Shown one piece after another: positions 46,148-58,567 of a stretch of DNA of 64,000 nucleotides (positions within the stretch are counted from its first letter, which is position 1; the number at the start of each line of letters is the position of its first letter). The stretch is from Viola odorata (Eukaryota > Streptophyta > Magnoliopsida > Malpighiales > Violaceae), in NCBI GenBank assembly GCA_963691705.1, contig OY829539.1, positions 6,388,501 through 6,452,500 on the forward strand. The letters are read 5' to 3'. Under the pieces are notes generated by a model. That model saw nothing but the letters and a program-made list of their open reading frames with translations, had not been told where the DNA came from and made no database searches. The translations under genes were made by a program, and so were the position numbers.

Positions 46148-46165
46148 TGGCGACTTCACTGGGGA
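46148..46165 (+). promoter_or_regulatory. Primer-binding site of element D
   Basis: TGGCGACTTCACTGGGGA three bases after the LTR end. Identical to element B. Confidence 0.78.
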
Positions 46166-46678
46166 ACTTTAGGGTCGGAGCCAGTTTTATCTTTTAAGAG
46201 GTGTTTTATTTGTCTATTTACCTGCTTTGATAAATTGCTGATCTGTTCATTTATTCGCTTTATCAATTGTCATATGCATTTCATAAGTGCCCTACACCCC
46301 GGGGACAATTACCAAATTAGGAGGGTAGTAGTGACGTCCTGGGACACATGTCCTGGGTAGTGTTCACCAATCCCAACTCGGATGAACCCCTAAAGCTAGT
46401 CGAAAGGTTACACGATTTCGCAAGGAATCAGGACACTGGACGACACTTTAGGGACCTTTTCATGGTCTCATCCGGGAACCGTTCAAGCCAGTTAGAAAAG
46501 TCAGAATCAGAGCCCCAGCACGTGCATCATGATTATACCTGCTTTGTCGTGGCTCTATTTATCTTGTTGCCATGATAAAACTTGTCTTTTATACGAACTG
46601 TAAATTTCTTACACGTGCAGGTTACTTTGCATTTAAAATTTTATTCTTGTCCCACAGGACCCGTTTTGCTCATTCGAT
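46166..46678 (+). other. Leader of element D
   Basis: Non-coding between PBS and the extra ORF. Partly alignable with the leader of element B. Confidence 0.55.
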
Positions 46679-48310
46679 ATGTCGGCACCTACACTACTTT
46701 CACTTGATATTTTTGGGGGACGAAGTTTAGACGATCAGGCTGCGCGAGGAGATCTGTTGGAACGTGGGTTCACCCCTGACATCACCACTAAGGTCAAAGT
46801 AGAAGTCGTAGACTTCGACTTAACTAGGATTCGGAAGTTGAGAGATGAGCTAACTGAAGACGAGGAGACACAGTTTGAGGGTAGTTATGGAAAGCTACTG
46901 ACCCTGGTTGACGTGAAGACTGATTGGGGTTGCATCCGGGCAGCCCTAAAATTCTGGGATCCCTATTATCGGTGCTTCTCTTTCGACAAAGGAGTAGACT
47001 TGACTCCCACACTAGAGGAGTGCTCAGCTTTGATGTGCCTCACATCTCCTATATCGGCCATATACCAGAATGTTCGACTCGACTCCTCGAGTGTCAAAAT
47101 AAGACTTGATAAGTTATTAGGAATCACTACTCGTGTCAGAGAAGGTGACTACTTCTGGTATTGGTCAGATATTGAGGCACGATTTCAGTTGTCCAACGGG
47201 AAAAAACGCTTAAGGATTCTGGCTTTCGCCATCGTAGGATTTGTCCTCTTTCCGAAAATGAGGAACGCCATCAACTTTGTAGCAGCCAATATCTTTTACG
47301 AGATAGAGGTAAATGCCATCAATCCTACGACCGCCATCTTGGCCGAAACCTTTTGCTCTCTGGACTCTTGTCGAAGAAGAGGGAAAGGGAGACTCACCTG
47401 TTGCACCCAGTTGTTGACCGTATGGTTAATCAGCCACTTCAAACAGACTCCAGATCAGTCCATTTTCTTTGCAAGCTACATAAGGTCGTGCCCTTTACTC
47501 AGAGTTATCAACACAACAACCACAGATAAATGGGAGATGGAGAATAAGGATGTCTGGATCGACCAATTCATAAACCGCTCAGAAGAAGACTTCAGTTGGC
47601 ACGCCAAATGGTTGCAGACCTCTGATCCCATCGTCTGCTGCGGTCCCTTACCTTGGGTTCCTTTGATCGGAGTATGGGGGTGCGCTCACTATTGCCCCAC
47701 CCTCGTCCTCAGATAGTTTTGCATCACGCAAATAATTCCCGTGACATTCAGCATGACAAGGTCAAACCTGCCACACACCGGAGAAAATCAGAACATTCAG
47801 CTGTACGCCTAAGACTGGGCCCACCCCTTTTGCCTCAAAGGACGCGTCGCCCCTGCAGCAACAATACCAGAATATCCACAGTGGAGGTTAAGACGAGTTA
47901 ACGGCAATGTCTTACCTCGCCCGGAAAATCAGAAACCAATGGAAGAAGAAGGGGAGTCTCAAGTGAGCGAAGGAAAAGATGTCATGGCTTACGCTCAAGT
48001 GGTAGAACAGATGCGAGCAACGCAAGAACATTATCTGCATACAAGCAGTAAAATAGAAAGTGGTCCTCAAGGACTTTGAGGAACGCTTGAACAACGAAAT
48101 CCGCAAGAAAGAAGCATCTAGTACATAATTGAAGACAAGAATTTGACAATAAGGGTTTTGACTACTCGCACAGACTTGAGGGATAGGAAGAGCCAGGCAC
48201 TGCAAAGCCGGATTACAACTTTAGAGGCCGAGAGAGAAATACAGAAAGGGGAGATGGCCTCAATCGAATACCTTTGGCAGGAGCAAGAGAATTCCGATTT
48301 CCAGGATTGA
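46679..48310 (+). pseudogene. Extra ORF before gag (DUF7745-like), broken
   Basis: ATG 46679 opens 345 codons. The early part has LTRIRKLRDEL and LTLVDVKTDW, the middle PTLEECSAL and FWYWSDIEARF, the end CPLLRV and PWVPLIGVWG. These are features I associate with the plant DUF7745 proteins encoded by the first ORF of Ogre/Tat elements. A frameshift near 47690 ends the frame. Downstream sequence to the TGA at 48308-48310 continues as a decayed K/E/Q-rich probable coiled coil with further stops. Function in the element is unknown. Element B lacks this ORF completely. Host copies with the same domain exist in plant genomes, but position (PBS before, gag after) shows this one is element-borne. Confidence 0.8.
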
Positions 48311-48989
48311 CACCTTCATCAGAAGACTCGAATATCGGCAAACCTTTCTTTTTTTCATGTAACTAGAATCCCTGATTTCATCTACTTAGCCATTTTTGAT
48401 GAATTTAGGTAGTTGGCAAGTTTACCATATTTTGTAAACACCTTTTCAATAAAATCGTACTCTTTCGGATATTTATTAAAAGCGCCTCAACTTTCTATAT
48501 CAATTGTCCATCTAATACAACTCAAAAGACCATCGTAAAAAGAAAAGAGAAAATCCCTCCGGGATAAACACAATCGTCTCACCAAAATTCCAAAAAAAAT
48601 CCTACCGAATACCCGAAACATCCGAGCATTGTTCACTCATGGCCATGTCCTCCTTGCTCATCACAAACTCCAAATACAGGGTATAGATCATCATCCCCCT
48701 CCTCGGATGGGTTCACCAGGCATCAGGCCTTGCATCGTTTGAAAGCATAGTGTAAAAGAGATCTACCTAGCACGACGACATTGGTTGCCCCTACTGATTT
48801 GGGTTTCGTAGATGGCATCTTCGATTGCTTCACATCGTTGGAATGAATAGAGGCTTCCTTTGTATCTTGTCAATAATAGGGATATCTCGCCTCTCCGACC
48901 GTCCTGAAAATATCAAGTGAAAGTGTAGCCGAAAAAATGAATGAGCAACGTGGAGGCCTCGGGATTACACATCACCTGCATATCCTCAC
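48311..48989 (+). other. Spacer between extra ORF and gag
   Basis: Contains CAATAAAATCG (~48450), a possible polyadenylation signal after the extra ORF. Near the end GTGGAGGCCTCGGGAT is conserved with element B and is followed in both by a T-rich tract ending TTTTTTCAGGTT just before gag, which could be a splice acceptor. Confidence 0.45.
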
Positions 48990-49014
48990 TTGTACTTACT
49001 CCTTTTTGTATTTT

Positions 49015-49322
49015 CTTTTTTCAGGTTCACGATAGCTCCTCGAAAGCAAGCTACTTCGCACAGGCTCCCCGTAACTAGACTTCAAAAGCGAAAAATAACT
49101 GAACAGGCTAAGGCCGATGAAGTACTAACAACCAGAATAGCAGAGTTAGAGGAACAAGTTAGGACTACTACAGAAAGGGCCGCCAGGGCCGAAAATGAGA
49201 GAGATGAAGCTACCACCAAATTCCCACCGGGTTTTTATCCCACTCAAACAGTAGGACCTCCCTCTTCGCTCGCCGTCGTAGGACCTTCAGTACCTCCGCC
49301 ACTTTCTGGCCCCGAGGGCCAG
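49015..49322 (+). pseudogene. gag: gag of element D, N-terminal part
   Basis: An open frame with TIAPRKQATSHRLPVTRLQ and a coiled-coil RIAELEEQVRTTTERAARAE, about 65 percent like the gag start of element B by eye. No clean Met start: the conserved Met of element B (MAEQ) is Ile here. The frame stops four bases into the nested solo LTR at 49323. It resumes at 50956 in the same frame when one gccag copy is dropped. Confidence 0.85.
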
Positions 49323-50950
49323 TGATGGCGTGCTTGTCGAGGGCACTATCAAATAATTACAACTTATCACATGCAACAAAAAAGGATTGAAGACAGTGGC
49401 AAGAGGTTCGATCCACAGAGAAAGGTGAAGACATACACTAGACAAGACCAGATATAAAATGAAACAAAGGGGGGGGGGGGGGGGGGTTTGGTTGGTTAAT
49501 CTAGTTAACCAAGATAGAGATGGTTGCTAACAAGATAACTAATAAAAATAGAAATCCAGGGCACGAAAGCAAAACACAATCAAGGGCACGAAAGTAAAAC
49601 ACAATCAAGGGCACGACATGCAAACAGAAATCAAATAAAGAAATAAAGTCAGAAGAGAAGATATCTTAGCAAAGGACATTATCGGGTTGCTTCCAGGGCT
49701 AGAAAATCATCGGCGCAGAAATATTCTATTCCTATGCCATAGATATGCTATAGGGACCGCGTTTCCACACCGCATCCCCTGCTTACCTTCTTAGATAAAA
49801 GTCACCCCCCGTTTCCACATATGAGGTGACCTTGACGTTCAGCCATCCTCCCAGCTACCTCTCTTGTCATCAAAAGGCAACCTTGACCGTCCGGCCTGTC
49901 ACGGGCTCGAAGTAGGGAGGCTAAATTCAGAACGCCCATGAAGGGGAGGTAAGATAGATCTAGGGCGCGACAACTCAGCTTGTCAGACTCGTATCACATA
50001 CCCTAATCGGTTGTTTACCCCTAGGTGAGACCTCTCGCGCTGCCTCCCCTAGGTGTCTGCTAAAATTCCAGGGCTTCGCGTCAGGTATAACCCTGGAATA
50101 TGACGGTAATCATCTAGGTCTAGATACTAGTTGGCCAGACTACTAATCTGGCCCTAGACGAATTAACAAGAAACCGATAAACAATCGAATACAACAATAA
50201 GAATATATTAAACACATTTAGGCCTCTTAACTACCCATGCAACCCTCAAAATACCTCTGCTAAGAAGGGGAAATCTAGCTACTCATACCACAAAACAAAC
50301 AAACAAAATAGGAAAAGGAAGATTGCATAAAAGAAGAACAAGAAGAATAAAACTATTAAAATGTTACCGGCCGGAGCAAAGCTCCGGTTGAGTTCAATGG
50401 CTGCTGGAAATGGACGCCTCAGCCACCACCCAAAAGAGGGAGGAGAGAAAAGGAGGCGGCTCCCAAAAGAAGAAAGTGGAAAAATATTTACAAGGTGTGT
50501 TGTGTGTCTCCAAACCCTAAAACTAGAGGCTTATATAGTGTCTAGCCCACAAGAAGACAAATTCTAGCTAAGGGATTACAAAAAGACAAATTCCAGCTAA
50601 GGGGAGAGGGTGACAGCACATGGAGCGTGCTGGAATATTCTAGAATCTTCTAGATATGCAAGGAATCCCGTGAGAATCTTTGAAGATTCGTCTCTTTGGC
50701 TTTGCAGAGATATCGCGGGCTAGAGAATGCTCACTGGTCTGGTTAGCTTTCGAGGGCTCGACGACATTCTGATCTTCTAGGCCTTGAAGCTTGAAATCCT
50801 CAGAAATACTCCAAAAATGCTTCTTTTCGATCTTTTCCTTCTATTGACGCTGATCTGCAATAAAGATTGGAATAAGGGTCAAATAGTAGAATCAAGCCCC
50901 CGAAAGGGCTAGAAAAGAAGGTAAAATCTAGACCATGAAACGTGCTATCA
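49323..50950 (-). mobile_element. Nested solo LTR of a different family, 1628 bp
   Basis: Minus-strand start TGATAGCACGTTTCATGG (50950), end CAAGCACGCCATCA (49323): TG...CA termini with an imperfect inverted repeat. A perfect 5-bp duplication gccag sits at 49318-49322 and 50951-50955. A TATATAAG on the minus strand at 50537-50530 gives the orientation. An 18-G run is at 49469-49486 and a C-rich patch at 49800-50060. No similarity to LTR-A to LTR-D. Family not recognised. A TRIM-like or intact element is excluded by the lack of internal LTR duplication. Confidence 0.85.
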
Positions 50951-53900
50951 GCCAGTGGAGATGGATTAGTCCCTTCACTGTACCCACTGCAGCAAACCCT
51001 TTGGTTAATACGGGTGAAGAAATTGCCACGTCACTTCAGTACCTTTCAACCAACCCTGTTGTAGACTCCGGCAAGAGTCAGGTCCACCTAGAGACCTCGT
51101 ATCTCCCTCCCCTTATTCCTAGCGCAGTTCCCGGACCTGTGGGAATTCAGCCTCCTATTGTCAACCCGGCACAACCTCAGTTCTCGTCGGAACCTCTGTT
51201 ACCCTTCGGTTCTAACCCCGCTATGGCCGAGAAACCAAAAAGTGACAGACTGAATCTGCTCGAAGAAAGACTCCTAGCGATCGAAGGAGCTGATCCATTT
51301 GACCCTACTGGTCCCGCCGATATGTGCATGGTCCCCGGGATAGTCATACCACCAAAATACAAGATCCCCGACTTTGAAAAGTATACTGGGGTCGAGTGCC
51401 CAAAGACCCACCTCAGGGCATACTGTAATAAGATGGCAGAGATGATCCACAACGAGCCGTTGTTGATTCATCTGTTTCGAGAAAGCTTGACCAAGCACGC
51501 CCTAACTTGGTATATGGGTCTAGACAGAGCCAGGATCAGGATGTGGAGAGACCTGTCCGATGCCTTCTACAGGCAATATAAATTCAACATGGAGGTAGCT
51601 CCCGACCGCGCTGACCTGCAAGATTTGGGAAAGAAAATCGGCGAGTCCGTGAAGACCTATGCTCAGAGATGGAGAGAGTTGTCGATTTTCTTGCACACCT
51701 TCAAAGCTCCCTACTACACCTACCTGATCTCGAATCCTTCAAATAGTTTCTCCGACATGGTCCTAATTGCCGAAAGAGTCGAGCAAGGGATTAAGTCCGG
51801 ACGAATCATACCTTCAGCACCAGAGTCTGCGCCAAAGAAAGCGTCCGTCGTGAAAAGGGATGTTGGATTTATCGCTCCCCAAGCTAATCACGGGCAATCA
51901 TTTCCACCACCTCCGCCTTATTTATCGCTACCGCCCTACCCTTTGCCATCACTATATCAACCCACCTTCTTTCCTTTTACCTCACCACCCGTTGCTAATA
52001 TCGCGCCTCAAAATCCTACACACTTCCCACCACCTCCAGCACAAACATTACAACCCATGCAACCTAAGCCATATAACACACCAAAAGACCCAAATAACCA
52101 AAACACGTCAAACAATCGGTGGAACCGAGAGCCATTGCCTCCATTTCCTCTTCCCGCGGGAGAAATCTACAAACATCTCATAGCAGCCGGACAGATCGTA
52201 CTAGTTCCAGCTCAGCCTCAATTGCCTCCTTACCCGAAATGGTATGATATCAACGTAAGATGCGAATATCACACTGGAGCCCCGGGTCACACTCTGGAAA
52301 ACTGCTTTGCATTTAAAGCAAAAGTCCATCACTTGATCAAAAGTGGATGGGTATCTTTTGAAGGGTTAGCAAAAGGACCCAACACATCCACCAACCCTCT
52401 CCCCAATCATTCCCAAGGAAAGGGAGGAGTGAACGTCATCTCGGCAGGAGAAAGCGACGACCTTCTTTCTTTGGTATCGAGCTGGCCACAAGAATAACTT
52501 TTCCTGGCCTTAGCTCAAGGAGGATATATGCCATACTCGGAAAGCAATCCAAGTCACTGTATGTACTGCAAGGGAAACAACGGTCATAAAATCCAAGGTT
52601 GTGAGTTGTTCACCGAAAAAGTAAGACAACTCTCAGGTTTCGGAGTAATACAAACCCAGAAAGCAACCCACGGGGAAGGATCCATTAACGCCATCGGAGA
52701 AGGATTTCCTATCCCGCATAACTCCAAGGGAACCCCACTCCAAATCATCCAAAAGAAAAGGCCGACTTCGTCATGCAAACGGTTCTCCACGCGTCGCGGC
52801 GAGGGCGACCGTGAGATCGACACCCTGGGCCAGCCTTCCGGGAAATTCGACTACCTTGTCAGGTATTCTGCACCACCCTCCCACTCTAGTATGGCCCTAT
52901 TACCATCCTCTTGGGAAACCCCGGATTCTGAATCGTACCCTTCACCGACATGGTCACCTACCCCGATTCCTTTGAAGGAAATCTACGCAAGCCTTCTGGC
53001 AGACGGGCAGATTACACCATCCCCACTCTCGCCTCAATCAACTCCTTACCCTAGCTGGTATGATCGAAAGGTTAGCTGTGAATATCACGCCGGAACCCGA
53101 GGACACTCCCTGGAAGACTGTTAGGCCTTTAGAGAAAAGGACGATCATCTAACCAAACAAGGAAGAATCCCTTCCGAAGGTTTAGCAAAGGGTCCTGATG
53201 TGGCGACCAATTATCTACCGCACCATAATCCTGGGATGAACGACATTCTTTCCAGAGGAATCGATGATTCTCACCCTTCAGTAAAGGAAGTACCCAATGA
53301 AGAACTATTCTTCGCATTAGCTAAAAATGCATACCTGCCATTCCCGGAGAATAATCAGGCCCAATACCTATTCTGCCAAAGGGAAAGCAGGCACGGAATC
53401 CAAGATTGTAGACTTTTTTGGCAGAAAGTCAAGTAACTCGCAACATTCAGGATCATTCAGACCGAAGGGAAAACCCGAGAGGCAATCAACGCCATCGAGG
53501 ACAATTCTCCAGCACCCTATTTCTTCGAATATGTGGCCCAAACAGGGGATACAACCACAACCCCACGCAAAGTAGTGTTCACATTTGCTATGAATACTCC
53601 TAGCCGAGACTTGCACGCGGTCCCATTTAACTACGGATACACGGTGGTCACCACCCCTCCTGCAGTCACACCAACAGGGCTCGCTATCTGCGAAACCTCT
53701 CATATCGGGGGCATGACCCGCACCGGCAGATGTTACATCTCGGAGGAAGTAGAGAAGCAACGACAGGCCAAAGGAAAAAGTCCTGTGATCCGCGAAGAGA
53801 CGATAGAAGAGACGCATGGGGTGAGCAAACCTGTAACCGAGGACGAGACAGCTGAGTTCCTCAAGATCATGAAACATAGCGAGTTCAGCATCATCGAACA

Positions 53901-54597
53901 GCTAAAGAAAATCCCGACTCGCATTTCCATCATGGAGCTAATCCTTACTTCAGAGCCTCATCGCCAAGCTCTCTTAAAAGTCTTGAAGCAAGCCTTCGTG
54001 ACTAAGGATATCACCACGGAAGGGGTGGAAAACCTTGTCGGAAGAATTCAAGCCCTAAGCAGCATTTCCTTCTCCGAAGGAGAGATCGACCCCATAGGGA
54101 GAGATCACAACAAGGTCCTATACATCACGGTAGAATATAAGGGACACGTCATAGCAAAGGCCCTGATCGACAATGGGTCCGCACTGAATGTCATGCCCAG
54201 GCATGTCCTCGCACAGCTACCTGTCAACTTTTCTCACATGAAACCTAGCGGAATGATGGCTAGGGCTTTCGATGGCACCACTCGAGAGATCATCGGGAAC
54301 TTTGAGTTAGATATGGTCATCGGGCCCCACACTTTCGCCTTGACATTTCAGATCATGGAAATCCAACCCGCCTATAGCATGCTTCTAGGATGGCCTTGGA
54401 TCCATTCGGCAGGAGTCGTCCCCTCTTCCCTGCATCAGTGCCTCAAGTACGTCAAAGACAATGCCCTCGTCACAATAAAGGCAGAAGAAGCCTTGATCTT
54501 GGCCAAACATTCATCTGTACCCTACATCGAGACTGCTGAAACCTGGGAGAGCTCTTTTCAAGCCTTCAAAATCGTCAATGACCGAAGCAACCACTAA
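50951..54597 (+). pseudogene. gag-pro: gag-protease of element D (one frame, three nonsense codons)
   Basis: The gag core has LTWYMGLDRARIRMW and YAQRWREL. Fourteen residues present in element B are missing here (in-frame deletion near 51685). A proline-rich linker follows, then zinc-knuckle-like motifs: CEYHTGAPGHTLENC, CMYCKGNNGHKIQGC, CEYHAGTRGHSLEDC and a decayed C-x5-H-x4-C. The four come from a tandem duplication of a two-knuckle module. The pepsin-type protease follows with ALIDNGSALNVMP (active-site D-x-G replaced by D-N-G) and MLLGWPWIH. Stops at 52495, 53122 and 53434 share one frame. The frame ends at TAA 54597 after a frameshift. Confidence 0.85.
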
Positions 54598-54996
54598 GTT
54601 TATACCAGAGGGAAATTTCCAACTGGGAAAACGGCTCGAGGCCGAGTTACAAAGGTCAAAAGGCTGGGCATCTCCAAAGAGCTTCGGAGACCGCTTTGGT
54701 TTAGGGTACCAACCCAGCGAGGCCGATTTTGCCAGAATTGCCCAAGAAATGAAAGAAAAGCAGCTGGCTAAGCTATTTGGACGTTCCGTGCCAAATGGTA
54801 AAATGCAAATCCCCCATCTCAGAACCACGTTCCCCTTCGCGGCCGAAACCATCAATGAAAGTCCGATTAGGGTATCAGACCTCCGTATTTGCACTCTAGG
54901 TGAAGAAGAATCGTCGCCTGGTTCGGTCATTTTCGTAAAGAAGTCAGGGGAGTCTGTGTGCAACTGGACCATCACCATGCTTCCGGATGTCTCTCC
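54598..54996 (+). pseudogene. Protease-RT linker of element D, shifted frame
   Basis: The +1-frame continuation after the break near 54585 encodes a G-patch-like FGLGYQPSEADFARIA segment, common between protease and RT in Ogre elements. It ends at the putative intron donor. Confidence 0.65.
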
Positions 54997-55142
54997 GTAA
55001 TTACTTCTTTTAAAAAAATATATGTTTGCACGTTTTCTTACGAAAATATTTTTGTAGGAACTCACGTTCCCCTTTTGTTAAAAATCAATATATATGCAAT
55101 TTTCATTTTCCGCATCTCTTCTTTTTGCATTTTTAATTTCAG
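54997..55142 (+). other. Putative intron between protease and RT (146 bp)
   Basis: GTAATTACTT donor, T-rich end TTTTTAATTTCAG acceptor. Removing it joins the protease-side frame to MNVSSDCHDKTYVF, the typical start of the RT side. Ogre elements are known to carry an intron at this place. An alternative acceptor is TTTTTGTAG at 55055. Element B keeps a duplicated version of this region. Confidence 0.55.
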
Positions 55143-56911
55143 GATGAATGTTAGTTCGGATTGTCATGATAAAACCTATGTCTTTACTGGCGAAGAAATC
55201 GTCGTTACAACCGAAGCAAGGCCGAAATCTCCGGCGAATTGGCCCGTTTACTGGAAAGTTCAAAAAAGGAAATAACCCCTCATCGGGAGGAATTGGACGA
55301 AGTAAATTTGGGGGCAAGCAATGAGAATCAGAAGCTGGTTAAGATCGGAACTACCCTGGACACAACTCAGAGAGAAATGTTGATTTCTATCCTCAAAAAC
55401 TACTCGGACGTATTTGCATGGTCATACACCAATATGCCCGGTCTTGATCCCGGGGTAGTTAAGCATCGTATCCCATTGAAGCCTGAGTTTAAACCTGTCA
55501 AACAAAAACTTCAGAGGATGCATCCAGACATCCTTTTGAAGATCAATGAAGAAGTTACCAAGCAACTAGATGCGGGTTTCTTAAGGGTTGCTGAGTACCC
55601 AGAATGGATCGCCAACATAGTGCCGATGCCTAAAAAAGATGGGAAAGTCCGCATGTGCGTGGATTTCCGGGATCTTAATCGAACCAACCCTAAAGATGAC
55701 TTCCCGCTTCCCCATATCGGCATCTTGGTAGATAGTGCCGCCAGCAATGACATGTTCTCCTTCATGGACGGGTTCTCGGGGTACAATCAGATCAAGATGG
55801 CACCCAAAGACAGTGAGAAAACGACCTTCATCACACCCTAGGGAACCTTCTGCTACAAAGTAATGCCCTTCGGATTAAAGAACGCAGGAGCCACTTACCA
55901 ACGTGTTGTCGTCACCCTTTTCCATGACATGATGCATAAGGAATTGGAAATATATGTCGACGACATGATAGCCAAATCTCGCGGCACGCAAGATCATGTA
56001 GACATCCTGAAGAAGGTATTCGAAAGGTTGAGGCAATTTCAGCTACGACTAAACCCAGCTAAGTGCACCTTTGGAGTGACCTCCAGTTGTTAGGATTCAT
56101 CGTCAGCAACAAAGGCATAGAAGTGGATCCTAATAAGATAAAAGCAATTCAAGAGCTACCCGCTCCCCGCACCGAAACAGAAGTACGAAGCTTCTTAGGA
56201 TGCATCAACTACATCGCTCGCTTTATCAGCCAGTTAACACTTACCTGCGAGCCGATGTTCAAAATGCTAAGGAAGCACGGAGATGCAGAATGGGATGAAG
56301 ATTGCCAGAAAGCCTTCGAGAAAATCAAGACATATCTACAAAGCCCACCGGTACTAGTTCCCCCGACGCCAGGACGTCCCTTGCTCATGTATATGACAGT
56401 CACGGCTAGCGCCATGGGCAGCATTTTGGGACAGCACGATGAGTCAGGAAGGCGTGAACAAGCCATCTACTACCTCAGCAAAAAATTCAACGAATGTGAA
56501 ATGCGCTACTCCATGTTGGAACGAACCTGTTGCGCCCGAAGGCTCCGGCAGTACATGTTATATTACACGACATGGCTCATCTCCCGCATGGATCCCCTGA
56601 AGTACATCTTCGAGAAGGCGTATCTATCAAGTCGTATTTATAGATGGCAAGTCTTATTGGCCGAGCACGAGATCATATATGTAACGAGGAAGGCGGTTAA
56701 GGCAAGCGCCCTCGCAGACCACTTGGCTTATCACGCCTTGGACGAATATGAGTCGTTGAGCTTCGACTTCCCTGATGAGGACATCATATTGGTTGACGAT
56801 GAGATCGCAGAAGATCTCCAAGAAGATGATTGGTGGACCATGTTCTTCGACGGTGCGGTGAACCTCTCGGGCAAGGGAGTAGGAGCCATGGTCATAGCCC
56901 CAAATGGCCAT
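55143..56911 (+). pseudogene. Reverse transcriptase and first RNase H of element D (broken)
   Basis: RT motifs in order: a VKHRIPL lead-in, PMPKKDGKVRMCVDFRDLN, DGFSGYNQIKM, MPFGLKNAGATYQR and the catalytic YVDD (LEIYVDDMIAKS). The first RNase H keeps MGSILGQHDESG and YYLSKKF but has weak catalytic residues, as usual in this group. Frame breaks lie near 55235 and 56085 (each one or two bases), and a nonsense TAG sits at 55839 where TGG (the W of TPWGTF) is expected. Confidence 0.88.
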
Positions 56912-57349
56912 TAGTTCTCCATAGCATGCAAGTTGAATTTCCCATGCACCAACAACATCGCCGAGTACGAGGCCTGCATCAGCGGTCTGACAGCCGCAAT
57001 CGACTTAAAAGTAAAAAAGCTCAAAATTTTCTGCGATTCAGCCCTTGTCATCTACCAAGCCCAGGATCTATGGCAGACTCGGGATTCCAAGCTCATCCCT
57101 TATCAGAGGTTACTCACCTAACTCACACGGGAATTCGAGGAAACCAAATTCGACCGAGTCGACAGAGAAAAGAACCACTTCGTAGACGCGTTAGCCACTT
57201 TGGCATCAATGTTCAAATTAGAATACAGAGTAATACTTCAACCATTGAGGGTGGAAGTAAAGGAAACTCCGGCATGTTGTGTAGCCTTAGAAGAAGAACC
57301 TGATGGGAAGCCATGGTTCTATGACTTAGTACAGTTCATCAGAAACTGA
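56820..57349 (+). pseudogene. Second RNase H (archaeal-like) of element D
   Basis: FFDGA, AEYEACISGL, KIFCDSALV and HFVDALATLAS give the expected D, E, D, D metal-binding residues. This added domain is characteristic of the Tat/Ogre group. Nonsense codons at 56912, 57119 and near 57347 interrupt an otherwise continuous frame. Confidence 0.85.
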
Positions 57350-58567
57350 GAGTATCCACCGAGGGCAAGCCGGGTTAGCAAAAAAATCCTCCAACGCTTA
57401 GATTTAGACTTCTACCTCGACGATGAAGTTTTGTATAAAAGGAGAGCTGATGGAGCTTTGCTTCGTTGCGTCACCATAGCTGAAGCAAAGAGAATCATAA
57501 CAGAGATCCACGAAGGGGTTTTTTCCACACACGCGAGTGGACATATGATGGCGAGACAAATAATGAGACAATGTTATTTTTGGCTCACCATCGAACGAGA
57601 TTGCATCGACTACTTCCGGAAGTGCCACAAATGTCAGATTTACGCGGACCATCTCCATGTCCCTCCAGCCCCTCTCTTCAGCATGACATCGCCTTGGCCT
57701 TTTGCGATGTGGGGAATCGACATCATCGGCCAAATTCATCCAGCAGCCTCTAACGGCCATCGCTTCATCCTCGTAGCAATCGACTACTTCACCAAGTGGG
57801 TAGAAGTCATCTCTTACTCCAACATCACTCAGAAAACAACTATGCGATTCATTGAGAAGAACATCATTTGCCATCATGGGGTCCCAAAAACAATCATCAC
57901 GGACAATGACACTAATCTAAATGGAAAAATGATCGACGGTCTTTGCCAATGTTGGAAGGTGAAGCACCGAAACTCGTCACCATATCGTCCAAAAATGAAT
58001 GGCGCAGTCGAAGTAGCAAACAAAAACTTGAAGAAAATCATCCCAAAAATGGTGGTCACTCATAAGGATTGGAATGACATGCTTCCTTTCACACTGCATG
58101 CTTACCGGATAGCAACCCGTAAGTCCACAGGGGCAACTCCCTACTCGTTAGTCTACAGCTTACCGGATAGCTTCCTAATTCCTCTTGAGGTAGAAATCCC
58201 CTCCCTCAGAATACTGGCAGAATCAGAAGTAAAAGAATCAGATTGGGCAAGAGTGAGGTACGAGCAGTTAAACCTCCTTCCCAAGAAATGCTTGGTCGCT
58301 ATCTGCCATGCACAATTGTATCAGCAAAGGATGGCCAACGCTTATAACAAGAAAGTGCAACCTCGCAAGTTCAAGACAAGGGATTTAGTGTTGAAGAAGA
58401 TCCTCCCGCATCAGGAAGCTAGTCAAGGGAAGTGGGCCCCAAAGTACGAGGGTTCATATCTAGTTAAAAGTGCATTCTCGGGGGGTGCCTTAATGCTAAC
58501 CGACATGGATGGAGATGATCTACCAAGACCGGTAAACGCCGATGCCATCAAGATATACTTCGCCTAA
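57350..58567 (+). pseudogene. Integrase of element D
   Basis: An HHCC zinc-binding N-terminus (HEGVF... CHKCQ) and a catalytic core with WGIDIIGQIHPA (first Asp), TDNDTNLNGKM (second Asp) and NGAVEVANKNLKKI (Glu). A C-terminal GKWAPKYEGSYLVK segment follows (the G-P-Y-like module of Ty3 integrases, here modified). About 378 codons without a stop to TAA 58567. No chromodomain. This is the best-preserved domain of the element. Confidence 0.9.
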
